Assembly (NCBI RefSeq): GCF_963678635.1
Contig: NC_087065.1
Location: 40,799,430-40,863,429 of the forward strand
Reading direction: 5' to 3'
DNA: 64,000 bases
Source of the DNA: Symsagittifera roscoffensis
Taxonomy: Eukaryota > Xenacoelomorpha > Acoela > Convolutidae
The translations under genes were made by a program, and so were the position numbers. Below are positions 1-9,961 of the stretch, in pieces; the first letter of the stretch is position 1, and each line of letters starts with the position of its first letter. Under the pieces are notes generated by a model. That model was not told the DNA's origin, did not search any database, and saw only the letters and a list, made by a program, of their open reading frames with translations.

Positions 1-878
1 CTACAGATCCATGATAACTTGAAGCCAAAGTGCTATTTGTAATAAAATAGTCTGTGTTAATATCCTTAGCATTGGCTGTACTTAAACGCATTTTAAAAGT
101 GAACGCATTTTGTCCCAACAATTGCATCGCAAGAATATTTACGACTTAGGTTGGAAAAATATATAGTTCATACTATAAAACAAGCTATAGTCGTGTAAAA
201 TTTATAATACCATTTTAAAAAATTGGGCATCGGAAAACTACTAGTAGAATTCTTTGCTTTGTCTTCTTAATTAATTTTTTGAAAACTGGATGGACAAACA
301 ATTCAAGTTTTTGGGAATTATAAAATTTTCTGCTGTTGTGAACATAGCAAATTAAGTTCTGACCGAAGTTATTTTGAAGAACAGTTTTTTCGCGTGTTTT
401 GTTAATTTGGGATTAGCTTTTGGCTCTTTTTCAGTTCCCCCAGTCTATTTAAGGATATTTCATGATATAAACTGAAATAAAACGTGTCAGTGTGAACAGG
501 TGAACAATTTTTACAGCATTTCTTACAAGCAAAATGCTGAGTGAACCATTTTACAGCAGCTTTAATTTTAAATTTTACGATGCGGGTGGGAAACTGGAAA
601 AAAGCCAGTCTTTCAAACACCACTAATTTAAATTATCCAAACAAATTAGCGTAAGTTTAGCTTGAAAATTCTAATCATTTTTCGTGTCCATCAATTTTTG
701 TCTAAGGTCAACCCAAATTAAAACAAACGCGTTTAAAAATTCCAATTCTAATCATTTTGTTCAGATAATTTATATCAGCACTGTATTGTTTTGCGTGGTG
801 AGCTTGAAATTTTTCAGAATCTTTGTAAAAATAAAAAGATAAGGAAAACAAACTCAAAAAAAAAGCTCAGAGTGATAC
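1..878. other. AT-rich spacer, nothing recognised
   Basis: No exon with splice signals plus a protein-like reading frame was recognised here. Short open frames exist, but they are what AT-rich DNA gives by chance. The right edge abuts a candidate minus-strand splice donor at 878. Confidence 0.5.
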
Positions 879-971
879 CTCGTCTGCCAAAGTGACCACT
901 GAGTTTGGCCTTCTTTCCTGTGTCCATCTTGCGGATGAGGAAGTCGAACTCACTGAACTTGGCCTTGTACC
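879..971 (-). CDS. Candidate internal exon of an unidentified gene
   Basis: On the minus strand a 93-nt segment reads YKAKFSEFDFLIRKMD followed by TGKKAKLSGHFGRR. It ends at a good donor (CGAG|GTATCA). It starts after an AG that follows a pyrimidine-rich stretch (ctcctcctgag|GGTAC); a second possible acceptor (gttgcag) lies 11 nt upstream but puts a stop in this frame. Entry and exit are both phase 1. Codons mostly end in G or C, unlike the AT-rich flanks and like the nearby LIM exons, which is the main reason to believe it is coding. I do not recognise the protein family. Another frame is also open, so the frame choice rests on codon use. It could be part of the same gene as 1,450-1,523, but the phases do not join directly. 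Confidence 0.4.
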
Positions 972-1449
972 CTCAGGAGGAGCTGCAACATACAAACAGC
1001 TTCAGATAGAATATAGATAGCACCAAAAATATCTTGATTCCTTGGTACGCATTTTATAAAAAGACCACCGTCAAAAGTCAAAATGAGACAAGAAACTCGA
1101 GTGTGTGTGGGGGAGGGGGAGGAATAAAAAGAGTTTGTTCTTTCGTGCTTAGTTCTTCGCCTTGATTTCAGTTTCACATCACCTCCATAATTTCTATGTA
1201 CCGACAAAAAATGTCGGTCAAATTCAAATTTTTTGTTTCTATCCTCTTCGTTTTAAATCGTTTATCATCCACTTGATCCCATTGGTATGCTTTTTCATAA
1301 TTTTTAACAGCAGAAGTCATTTTAATTTGCATTCAAAATTTTTGCTGACGTATGAGCCTCCTTTTGTACCAACTCTTCGCATTCCCAATTGAAAAACCAC
1401 AAAGCGGGAGTTATAGTGAAGTCAATGTTTAAATCGAGCATCAACCCAC

Positions 1450-1523
1450 CAGTATTCGACTATGATGTGCTTGGTTCCACCGGGAGAGCCAGAGTGGTGG
1501 CTCCGATTCGGACTCTGATGTCT
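1450..1523 (-). CDS. Weak candidate exon, unidentified
   Basis: This minus-strand 74-nt segment lies between an acceptor (aaaaatgcag) and a donor (TACTG|GTGGGT). It is GC-richer than its surroundings. One frame reads SHHSGSPGGTKHIIVEYW, entry phase 0 and exit phase 2. Its exit phase does not match the entry phase of the candidate exon at 879-971, so if both are real an exon is missing between them or they are not adjacent. No family is recognised. Confidence 0.2.
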
Positions 1524-1689
1524 CTGCATTTTTAATTTCCAGTAAACTAGGCTTCAAATAATGTTTTTCTTGGTTTCTACTCGTATTTTTGGCTCTTTTT
1601 CCTTTTTCCCCCACCTGCAAATTTTTACATGTAAATTTGTTGACCCCATTGTCTGATTGTTATGAAAAATTACATACAGACTGATAAGG

Positions 1690-2092
1690 CCACGACAAAC
1701 ATATTGGTCTTCATACTCAAACTCGTAAAACCACTCGTTACACTTATATATTGAAGCTCGTGCGAGGTGGGGAGAAAAAGAAAAAGAGCCTTATTTTTTT
1801 TCAATTAGCAACCGCAAAAAAATTGAATTAAATTAAATTCTTGAATTAGTTCAGCACGTGTTTCTCAGATTTGATTCTATAACAATTCGGAAATAATCTT
1901 TGGATTTTTGACTCTTTCTCACTAGACCGCTCCGGATCTTTTGTTTCCCGTCCGTCGTATAAATAGATAAGCTGTCGGTTCTTTTTCGTTTTCCCCACCA
2001 CCTCACATAAACATGAGCTTTATTGTGTAACGAGTGGTTTTACAAGGTTAATTATGAAGACCGAATATGTTTGTCATAAACTAATTAGTCCC
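1690..2092. repeat. Inverted-repeat element (MITE-like family C)
   Basis: Around 1,690-1,745 the sequence has a block containing acaaacatattggtctt and aaaaccactcgttacac. The same block appears inverted at about 2,028-2,092 (gtgtaacgagtggtttta and gaagaccgaatatgtttg). This gives arms of about 55 bp around about 290 bp. Partial copies of one arm occur at 2,320-2,350 (cttgtaaaaccactcgtta) and, more decayed, at 6,170-6,230. The structure suggests a non-autonomous inverted-repeat DNA transposon; no coding capacity was seen. Confidence 0.55.
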
Positions 2093-2544
2093 TAATGATG
2101 TCAATTTTCAAAACAATCGATCGATGTGAACAAAATGTTTACTTGTAAACTTTTGAAGGTGGGGCGGAAAAGGAAAAAAAGTCAAACTGTCTTAAGACTT
2201 CCCCTCCTCCCTCACCACCAGCAACTTTTTACAGAGAAAATGATCATCACGCGAACCGGTTATTATTAAAGTTGAAACGCTGATTGATGAAGCCATGCCA
2301 AACAAGTTTCGACTTTACAATTTACCTTGTAAAACCACTCGTTATGCTCGTTAATTCTTTAAATAGAAGAAAACAGAAAAATATCCATCATTTGAATTTT
2401 TAATTAAAAATGTTTCTTGAGAAAAATATGAGCAAATTAAACTTTTCCTCCAGATTTTTTCTTAACAAAATTTTGCATGCTGAAAAGCTTTGATCAATTT
2501 CTTCAAAAAGGTCTCCAATACAGAGAAAAAAACTAAAAACAATA

Positions 2545-3020
2545 CTGCTCGTAAATTAAGACGAAGTCCTGAATGTCCTGACTGCACCTCAAGCTAATTA
2601 AAACGTTTTTGCTCAAGAGATTGACGAAACAATAAAAAAAACGTTTTTTTTGTTTTTTAAAATTTATCCCCCGCACTGAAATGTTATTTCCAAAGGAATG
2701 AATTAAGAGTAATGTATCCTTATAAAACGACCAAATAATCTAATTCTATTTTGAACGCATAGATCCTCCGATTACGGGTGTTGTAGGAACGCAATATATT
2801 GCACATTACGAATTCCAAGTTTGCAATTTTCAAACCCCAATCAATTTACAAAAAATGATCATAGATGAATTATCTTTTTATAATTGAGCTGAAAAAAACA
2901 GTATGTTTCAGATAGAATCAAAAAATTTTGTCAAACATTTTTGGTTAAGAAGTCGAAAACTGACTGAATAAAATACCACCCCGAGCATAAATATCCAGCA
3001 CTTTCTTCGAAAATTAGATA
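2545..3020 (+). repeat. Decayed copy of MITE family B
   Basis: The segment shares the family-B layout: a start like tactgctcgtaaattaagac and cctgaatgtcctgactgc, then a run near ccccgcactg, and an end like ccaccccgagcataaat followed by tttcttcgaaaa. It is more diverged than the copies at 17.8 kb and 31.9 kb. Confidence 0.5.
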
Positions 3021-4871
3021 AAAATCGAGTAGTGGACAAATATACGCAAATTGCTGGTCAAGTAAATTTGTTTATTACTAGAGTGTGCCAAGAAATGGAA
3101 TGGGTTGCCTCAGAACCCTAAATGTGAATGAAGAGGACTGCTCGAATCGGGGCACAGCCCTGAAACTTCCAACTGCCATAACAGTCGGAATTAATTCAAC
3201 CATAAGCTGCCTCAATGTAATTTGGAACAATTTTGTAGTGCCGGATAACTCGCCACGCGTGTTAACTATAAACAACGAGCTGTTGGATCAAACTCGTGTT
3301 AGGATTTTATAGTTGCGTGCACATCCAGTTTGGCCCCTTCAGATAAAGCGATCGCTCCTTCAAGGGACCACAGGTTTATAGAATTGTTTTGAATAAAAAA
3401 AACTACCCAAAGCACATATATTCCTCAGTTTCTTCGAAAGTCGGAACAAAAAAGAAAACATGTAAGAACGATACTATTTAAGATATTCAATTTACCAGAA
3501 GCGAAAAACGATGATTGATTTATGTCCGATTTTCTGTTTAGAAACGAATACTTAAATCGAATATGTTTTAGAAAATAACAAGTTTTCATGTTTCATATGC
3601 TATTTTATAAGTTATTTTATAACTTGTAGCATGCATATTTTAACCTTCGTAATAGATAAAAACTCACTTGTTTGATAAGAAAATGATGTCTAAAAGAAAT
3701 GGTTGAATGTATCTTCCTCAAAAATCTTCCGAAAACGATGACAGGTAATCTTCAAAAAGCCCAAAAGTGATCGCGTATAAAACCTTTTTAACCTTTTTAA
3801 TCTAAAAACTTGATCCGAAAAAAACAGTCTCTAGTTGTCGAGAAATTACAGATTAAAACTTTTGAGTTTTGGACCATCTGGAGCAAAGTGTGGGTAAAAC
3901 TCTTAAGTTCGGCGATCAAATTCATTTTCAGATTTCACAGCGTAGCTAGGTCAGACTTTTTCAATAAAAAAGCTCTTTAACAATTGGGGTTGTGGGAACT
4001 TTCAATGCAGAGTGAACGGCTATTAATGTTCCACTTCACATGCAGCTTAGCTAAACTAGTTAAACTTAATTGTTACCAAAATGGTTCTTGCTTCGTTTTA
4101 TTTTCGTTGAATTATAATCAAAAATAGTTTTTAAAAGCCGTCGCGGTAGGTTCAGTAGGAATTTTTTTCAAATATTAAGTTAAAACAAAGGTCAACGAAC
4201 CAAAAATTTGGAATGTAAAGCAACAAATTTGTGGGAAAAATGGGCTACAAGAAGCTTATCAACAATCGCAAGCGTTTGCTTTTCGCTTTTGATAAAAAAT
4301 TCTACTATTTTTTCAAGATTAAATGTCAATCAATATTCGATTTGACAACTTGACTAACTTTCTCACATTGTTCACGAAAAAGTTGTTCTCGATTTTTTCA
4401 ATGCAACTGTGTTGCATGAAATTTATGCAATTTGGGAAACTTTTCATTTTTATGCCATTTGGGAAATTTTTCATTTTTATGCTATTTGGGAATTGTGCCA
4501 TTTCAGACGTAATCTGTAATCAGTAATAAGTATCGATCAAAATAAAATGAGTTATCAAACGCGGCTTCATCAACTTTTACCAAAATTCTAAGGAAGCAAA
4601 CTCAAAGAAAACTCATGAATCAAAAATTCTTAGAAGCTAAAATTTTTGAAACTTTTTCGACGCTAGTTTTTCGGCAAGTTTTTCCCAATTCATTATTTAC
4701 AGGCGCTGCATAGCTGCTACCTTACGATTTGCACAAGTTTGGCACCATGATGGCGATTTGTTTGGAGGGCAAATCTGTGGTTGAAATTTTTCCCAAGATA
4801 GTGGTTTTCAAATAATGACTTCTTAGCTAGGTGTCTAGTTCCAAAAGAGTTCATTGTGAAAACAATAACTT
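3021..4871. other. Spacer downstream of the RPUSD3-like gene
   Basis: No supported gene. A further fragment of family B (tttcttcgaaagtcggaaca) lies near 3,428-3,448. A short tandem repeat based on catttttatgccatttggga occurs about three times near 4,430-4,495. The part just left of 4,872 should contain the 3' UTR of the minus-strand gene, but no clear AATAAA was found close to its stop. Confidence 0.4.
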
Positions 4872-5115
4872 TCAAACCAAATGTTCGACCGCAGATTCAA
4901 AGTATGAAGGAACACTACATTCAACTAATATCTCTTCTTCAGATTTAGTTTGGTGGAGTTTAATTTTTCTCAGATGAGCAAACAAAGGGAGTTGATGAGA
5001 ATTGTCTTTTTGAAGCTTGAGGTCTCTGCGTATGTCTTCTGGTATGTTTTGAACTTGTTCTGTCGCACACTTGCTCGGATCCACCGTTTTAATGACGTCA
5101 TTCAGATAATTCAAT
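4872..5115 (-). CDS. RPUSD3: RPUSD3-like gene, last exon (F)
   Basis: The exon begins after the acceptor ctcttggtttag and reads LNYLNDVIKTVDPSK through to the stop at 4,872. It holds the C-terminal RluA-fold strand region: LPLFAHLRKIKLH aligns with the LPLHLHLHRLLLPG region of RPUSD3 proteins, and VPSYFESAVEHL with the closing PPYFSRTLQCL. Entry phase 2 fits the donor of exon E (AAAAAG|GTCT), the join giving an Arg codon. This C-terminal match is what first showed that the scattered exons belong to one gene. Confidence 0.75.
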
Positions 5116-5334
5116 CTAAACCAAGAGAGTATGAATAATTCAATATCTTACATTTAAAATGAAATCCATCATTTTAATGCCATGAATTAATTAGTCCGGT
5201 CATCCTATGAATTTTACCTAAATGGACAATTGTTCAAACTTTCCCAGGTCGAGTTGCTGAAATTATGTTTCGACTTTCTCGACCAAAAATCGGTATGTTC
5301 GACCATTTGTTCACCAATCAAATTAAAACAACGA

Positions 5335-5845
5335 TAGCCGGTTGCTTTGCAGAACATTGCTATCATAGTCTTATGAAAATACAAAACAAAAGTTTATTCA
5401 AATTAGTGTCGTTTTTCTGCGTGATGTGGAAAACTAGAATTTAGGCATATTCGACAATCATAGTAAATGTTCAAATTGGACAACAGTCGTTTTTGAAGAA
5501 AAAAATAACTAGAAAAACAATAAAAATATCATCAAAAAAATTCACAAATCGGTGCTGAAAAAAAACTCCAAAACTAACATTACTCAAAACAAGTTTTCAC
5601 CGCTTAAGCTCACAGCTTGATCGCCTTATTTTGCTGGAAATCAAACGGGTTTTTCCCGACAGAGAAATATTTAAAGATTTTCAAAGTTTGTTCGAATCAC
5701 GACTGAAAGCGATTCAATATGATATATCACTCGACCCATACCGATGATTATTATAAGTGGAACCTAACTTTAGGTGGAAAACAAAAAAACTAGAAAAAAA
5801 ACACCCGAATGCAACGCTCTTCAGTATTTTCAATAATCGAAACAG
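5335..5845 (+). repeat. Decayed copy A1 of MITE family A, in an RPUSD3-like intron
   Basis: The left part resembles the other family-A copies (agccggttgctttgcagaac, then ttcaaattagtgtcgttttt). The right end resembles the family terminus (acacccgaatgca, then ttttcaataatcgaaacag). It lies in the intron between exons E and F. The terminal inverted repeat is diverged here, so the edges are approximate. Confidence 0.55.
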
Positions 5846-5904
5846 CAAAAAAACGCATACAAACCACCGTTCTGTTGCTCTTAGACCATAAAAACATCGT
5901 AGAC

Positions 5905-6064
5905 CTTTTTAATGCTACTAGCCTGTGACTGTACAAATGGTCTCCTAAAACCATCCATTTGTGCTTCAGTGCAAACATGTTCACGATCCCGTCTGCAACA
6001 CCGTCCACAAGAAGTGATGCGTGAACTCTGTTTCCGAAGATAGACTTCAATGTTAGAACAGATT
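5905..6064 (-). CDS. RPUSD3: RPUSD3-like gene, exon E
   Basis: This exon runs from the acceptor gagtttttgtag to the donor AAAAAG|GTCT, 160 nt, entry phase 1 and exit phase 2. It reads ESVLTLKSIFGNRVHASLLV and further on VLGDHLYSHRLVALK. These match two conserved stretches of the RluA family: the segment around the QIRVHL motif, reduced here to NRVHASL, and the GDxxY motif near the end of the catalytic fold (GDHLYS). No sequence was recognised between its donor and exon F except MITE A1. Confidence 0.75.
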
Positions 6065-6225
6065 CTACAAAAACTCTAAAATCCCTAAGGTCGTTTCAAA
6101 CCACCTGCTATTTTTCTCACCAATTTTTTTTGTTCCCATTGTCCGATTATTAAAAAAATGGCTTGCGGGCTAATAAGGGTTTGACAAGTATTTTTGGTGT
6201 TTATACTAAACCTCGTAAATCCCAT

Positions 6226-6283
6226 CGGTTGTAATTTTGACATGTGTTTTTAGAATATTATTCCTATGTCAAAATTACAACCG
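6226..6283. repeat. Perfect 18-bp-arm hairpin
   Basis: cggttgtaattttgacat at 6,226-6,243 is the exact reverse complement of atgtcaaaattacaaccg at 6,266-6,283, leaving a 22-nt loop. It lies in the intron between exons D and E of the RPUSD3-like gene, at the end of a stretch related to inverted-repeat family C. It is probably a remnant of a MITE. Confidence 0.8.
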
Positions 6284-6977
6284 TGAACCTCTAGTAGTTG
6301 CAGAGAAAACGGCTCCAACGTAAAACTTTTTTCGTTCATTTCATCGGCTGAAAATTTAAAGTTGCAAATTCTACGTCTCATGACTTCAAATTTTTTTTAA
6401 AATGTTTTAATGTAAAAAAAACTTTCTCGAGAAATCCAAATTGCAGTATTTTGTTCAGCAGGTGATTGATAATTATCTGCGCTGCTGATAATTTCGTTAC
6501 GAAATTTAAGTAAAGTTAGAAGTCTCGGTAAAATCATGTCTAGCCTGGTCTCAAATTCGACTCGACCTTGTCTCGACAGGACTTTACCGCATTTTATTTC
6601 GACTCAAAATTGAACACAGCGAGAGACCTCTTCTGAAATCCTAGATACGCCTCTGTTACAAATATTACGTTTTTTGTTCTACAAAAGCCTGCTAAGAGTT
6701 GATTTAATGGCCTGAATATAGTATAAAACATCCACATTTTTACAGTTCAATAATTTTTTTTACAATTTTCCAACGGGGCTTAATTTTTCTCTATTTATTT
6801 TTCTCAAGTACAATTTCCCTAAAACTAAGTATATGCTGGCGCCCAAAAAACAAATGAATAAAATCTTCAGTAAACATTTAGGAGAACTTGGTCGACAACG
6901 AATGAATGATGAAAAACGGTACGAAAACATCGCATTTTTTCTTCCATTGTAATCTATCTTCCTGTTCCCATTGTGAC

Positions 6978-7148
6978 TCCGAATTGCGAACTGTCCATTC
7001 GACAATTGCACTTTGTCTTTCCTTATTGCAGTGGATGAGACGCTGTAAGTTTGGACCAGTTGGTTGACGTCGTTTATTTTCAACCTACGAGCCCAAAATT
7101 TGGTAAGCTCTTCTAATTCTGCTCCCACGTTTCCCGGGATGTGGCCGA
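6978..7148 (-). CDS. RPUSD3: RPUSD3-like gene, exon D (3' end uncertain)
   Basis: The acceptor ttatttgttttag opens a frame reading GHIPGNVGAELEELTKFWAR, with NQLVQTYSVSSTAIRK further on. The first part corresponds to the strand-turn TDGIP region of RPUSD3, the second to the strand before the ALVQLQP region. Entry phase 1 fits the micro-exon upstream. The 3' end is a choice: the only phase-1 donor that keeps the second motif is CGGA|GTCACA, which is weak. The frame stays open well past it, so transcript data could move this edge. Confidence 0.6.
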
Positions 7149-7274
7149 CTAAAACAAATAATTTTTCGTCAAGCAAAATGATTAGTATTGCCCCACATTA
7201 TTTTTTTCTAAAAACCGTTTTAGTATTATAATGTTTCAGTTCAAAGAAAAAGTTTCTATCTAGCAGTAGCATAC

Positions 7275-7323
7275 TTAGAATTGTGTCCACCTCAAAGCTC
7301 TTCCTCTTGGCGCCTGTTTTCTC
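7275..7323 (-). CDS. RPUSD3: RPUSD3-like gene, 49-nt micro-exon C
   Basis: A strong acceptor (ctgcctcctcctcaactacag) is followed by 49 nt reading EKTGAKRKSFEVDTIL and ending at the donor CTAA|GTATGC, entry phase 0 and exit phase 1. Both phases fit the neighbouring exons. The peptide supplies the lysine-rich loop and strand that precede GHIP in the RluA fold, which the flanking exons lack. It was found by looking for the missing piece, so it is inferred, but the splice signals and phases fit without adjustment. Confidence 0.6.
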
Positions 7324-7620
7324 CTGTAGTTGAGGAGGAGGCAGAGATTGTCAGGTGAAAATGCAAAAGGATGTCCCTGCCGTGGACTCTACTCAAATGT
7401 ACACAAAAAGGAAACCTTACTCTTTAGATAACACAAAAAAATTACAAACTTTAAGTAATTGTTAGAATTTTTCGACTCACAAAAATTTTTCAAAAAACTT
7501 TTTCGGCAAATTTAGAAACAAACATTTAACGAATTTAAAAATTCATTGATCGGGAAAATTAGAAATAATAGAATTGAGCTGATTGTATGACTAGAATGGT
7601 GATTATATGACTATCTCTGC

Positions 7621-7808
7621 CTGGTGGAATCTCCTTCGGATGTCATTGCACACTCTAGCATTTTTGGCAAGTAGCATCACTCCAGACATGGACTGAGGAG
7701 CACTCTTGGCAAGATAGAAACGATGAGAGGAATCTAGATGGACTTGCAGGCTCTTCAGGAGTGACGCATCGGATGATAGGAGGTCATGACGCTGTCGAGC
7801 GAAAGGTA
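7621..7808 (-). CDS. RPUSD3: RPUSD3-like gene, exon B (active-site region)
   Basis: The acceptor catgctctctttccag is followed by a frame reading VPFARQRHDLLSSDASLLK, then RFYLAKSAPQSMSGVMLLAK and NDIRRRFHQ. This is the RluA active-site block: in catalytic members it carries HRLDxxTSG followed by a hydrophobic strand (LLLAK or similar). Here SGVMLLAK is kept, but the HRLD positions read KSAP, so the catalytic aspartate is absent. The exon starts in phase with exon A (G|TA = Val). It ends at CACCAG, followed by GCAGAG, so a GC-AG intron is needed. No GT donor lies before the in-frame stop except ATA|GTCATA, which would add the three codons GCA GAG ATA (Ala-Glu-Ile). Confidence 0.7.
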
Positions 7809-8560
7809 CTGGAAAGAGAGCATGGTAGTAAATAAAGCCATGTGCAGTAAATCAAGAAAGATCTATAATTAGTAAGAAGATTCTAGATAGATCTATAAAT
7901 ATGATTCTAAGTAATCTCGGCAATCACATCATTTTTAAAAACTGATGATGCGACACACTTAATTTTTTTTTACCTCATTTATTATTTTCTAGTTTGGGCA
8001 AATTATTATCGGTCATAGCAATTGGTATGAAACAACAAAACTTCTGAAATTTTGAATTTAAAGCAAGCACATGCAACTAACACACTTCCTACAAACCCTT
8101 CTTAATTCTGAGAAAGTTAAGCATCAAAAGTAATAACTAATTACTTCAACAAATTAGTTCCGCTTAGTACAAAAAAATCAATAAGGCTGCTCGTATCAAA
8201 ATTTGGAATCATCGAAATTTGTCCAAAAAAGCACAACTAACCAAAATTTTTCCTTACTTTCCTCGAAAGCCGGATCAGTAAGTAGATGACTTTCAAAGAA
8301 ATTGTGAATTTTCACAATCGGGTGGTTTTTTCTTCAGACCATTTTCAGTAAGCAAATTGGAAAAATGAACAAATTTTCGGCCTGCGGTTGTTTTGGAAAA
8401 TGCAAAATTGAGAAAATTGCCAATCTGGACAAATTAATGCACAGATTGATGGAAAACTCATAACTCCAACATTAATACACAAAATGCGTAATTAGCCAAT
8501 AAATCCGCAATTTGAAGTTAATCCGAATACAAAGAAACCACTTTTGGTAACGCATATTAC

Positions 8561-8757
8561 CCAAAGCAGGCTTGTTGAATGCAATGAGTCGATCATCCTC
8601 CATGACTTTATTCTCCATGAGAAATTCAACATACTGTTGCTGGGACATTTCAGAAGGAGCTGGAACACCACGTCCCAAGTGTTTCAGAAGTTTAGGCATA
8701 TTCCTTAGAGCAGAAGCCTCCATTGTGGTTTGAGTCAAATAGTGACAGACAACATAT
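8561..8757 (-). CDS. RPUSD3: RPUSD3-like gene, exon A: start of synthase domain
   Basis: RPUSD3 belongs to the RluA-type pseudouridine synthases and in vertebrates acts in mitochondrial RNA granules supporting mitochondrial mRNA and ribosome function. This exon follows the acceptor gcttttctttcag and ends at the donor TTTGG|GTAATA. It reads LLKHLGRGVPAPSEMSQQQY and, at its end, VMEDDRLIAFNKPAL. The last stretch is the family's opening motif (vxxDxxLixxNKPxG). Exons A-F together give about 335 codons, close to the roughly 350 of vertebrate RPUSD3, as I recall it. A start codon and mitochondrial targeting sequence must lie in an unrecognised exon upstream, because this exon enters in phase 2. 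RPUSD4 is the alternative, but the missing catalytic Asp and the C-terminal match favour RPUSD3. Confidence 0.7.
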
Positions 8758-9199
8758 CTGAAAGAAAAGCTGAAAAAACACACTTTCTCCAAAGTAGTGC
8801 AATTAGCCATTCGCTATGCCAGCTGAACAAATTTTTCCAATTAGAGTTAGAATTGTAACAAAAATAGATAAGCAACAAGAAAAAAATATTTTTTGAAATT
8901 TTCTTTCGAAACTTTCAACTTACTTTGCGCTAACCCACAGCATATTAAGCATATTAACTAATTACTCATGTTTTACAAATAAGTGATACTTTAATTTTAA
9001 CTATATTGCCCTTTTCAACAACGCACTTCAATTTAAACAAACATTTCAGAAAAAAGTTAATGAGTTGAAAAAATACGGTCTGATTATTTTTGGCTATTCA
9101 GATTCAAATCTAGGCAAAATTTTTTTGCAAGTCATTCAATAAATATTTTAGATAAGAATGAAACTCAATAGCAAAAATTTAGCTCATATTTTGCAAATC
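8758..9199. other. Spacer or intron upstream of exon A
   Basis: This is AT-rich sequence with no recognised exon. The 5' exon or exons of the RPUSD3-like gene may be here or further right. Confidence 0.35.
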
Positions 9200-9961
9200 T
9201 GCTTAAATTGCAAGTTCATTGAAGGCAAAATGTTCAAGATTCACTAAATTGTCCGTTTTAAAATTTTTCAGTTGCTTTCAGATCTCTTTGTTCATATAGC
9301 AGACAACGAAATCATACATAATGATGTGACAAATCAATGATTTATAAAACATCAGCTTTGAGAAGGCGTAAGTAAAGGTGAAGTGTTCCTTTTAATCAAG
9401 GCTAAAATTTTGCATGTTTTGCCGAACTGCATTTGTATGGCTACTCCATCTTAATTTATCGGCAGTCATTATTCCCAGAACCTTTTGCCGATGCGAATAT
9501 TCACGTTTTTCGAATTCAAATCGTATTGTTTTTTGTTTATTCCATTGCAAAAAATGAAATTACATTTATTGAGGCCGAAAATCATTCATCAAAATATTTG
9601 CAATAGCTTTGCATGATTACCAAACATGGAAGGTTTTGATTTCAAGTGTTGATCAAACCAAAAATATAGAGGAACAACAGTGGGCCAAGAAATGAACCCT
9701 GCGGCACCCCGCTTATAACAAATAGTTACTCTGAAACTTAATCATCAATTTGCACGAACTGATGAATTATTTACCACAGATAGCTCTCAAGAACTTTGAT
9801 ATTATGATTTTTTCTCTGAATCTGTATATCGAGCACTTTCCAAATAGGATCTCATGGTTCACAGTATCAAAAGATTTTGATAAATCAATAACTGTGCAAA
9901 AACTATTTTTTCTCATTTGACAAAATTTTTTCAAATGATTCAAGAATTTTCCCAATTGCAT
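9200..9961 (-). mobile_element. Decayed LINE (CR1/Jockey-like) reverse-transcriptase fragment
   Basis: Read on the minus strand, the segment shows reverse-transcriptase motifs in the right order but in shifting frames: VIDLSKSFDTVNHEILF near 9,850-9,910 (the D-containing motif A), GVPQGSFLGPLLFL near 9,680-9,710, and VLGIMTADKLRWSSHTNA near 9,420-9,480, which matches the post-catalytic FLGV...KLxWxxH block. No intact frame spans them and the catalytic YADD box was not found, so this is a dead 5'-truncated copy. It is a different copy from the one at 47-48 kb. Confidence 0.8.

Noticed and set aside
3078-3312. Overlapping open frames on both strands as a retroelement C-terminus
   Set aside because: The frames suggest a LINE tail only vaguely; the diagnostic RGxKxWNSLP pattern is absent.
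4323-4526. Repeated MPFGKFFIFM-type peptide as a repeat protein
   Set aside because: It is the translation of a three-copy short tandem repeat; open on both strands, no start or splice context.
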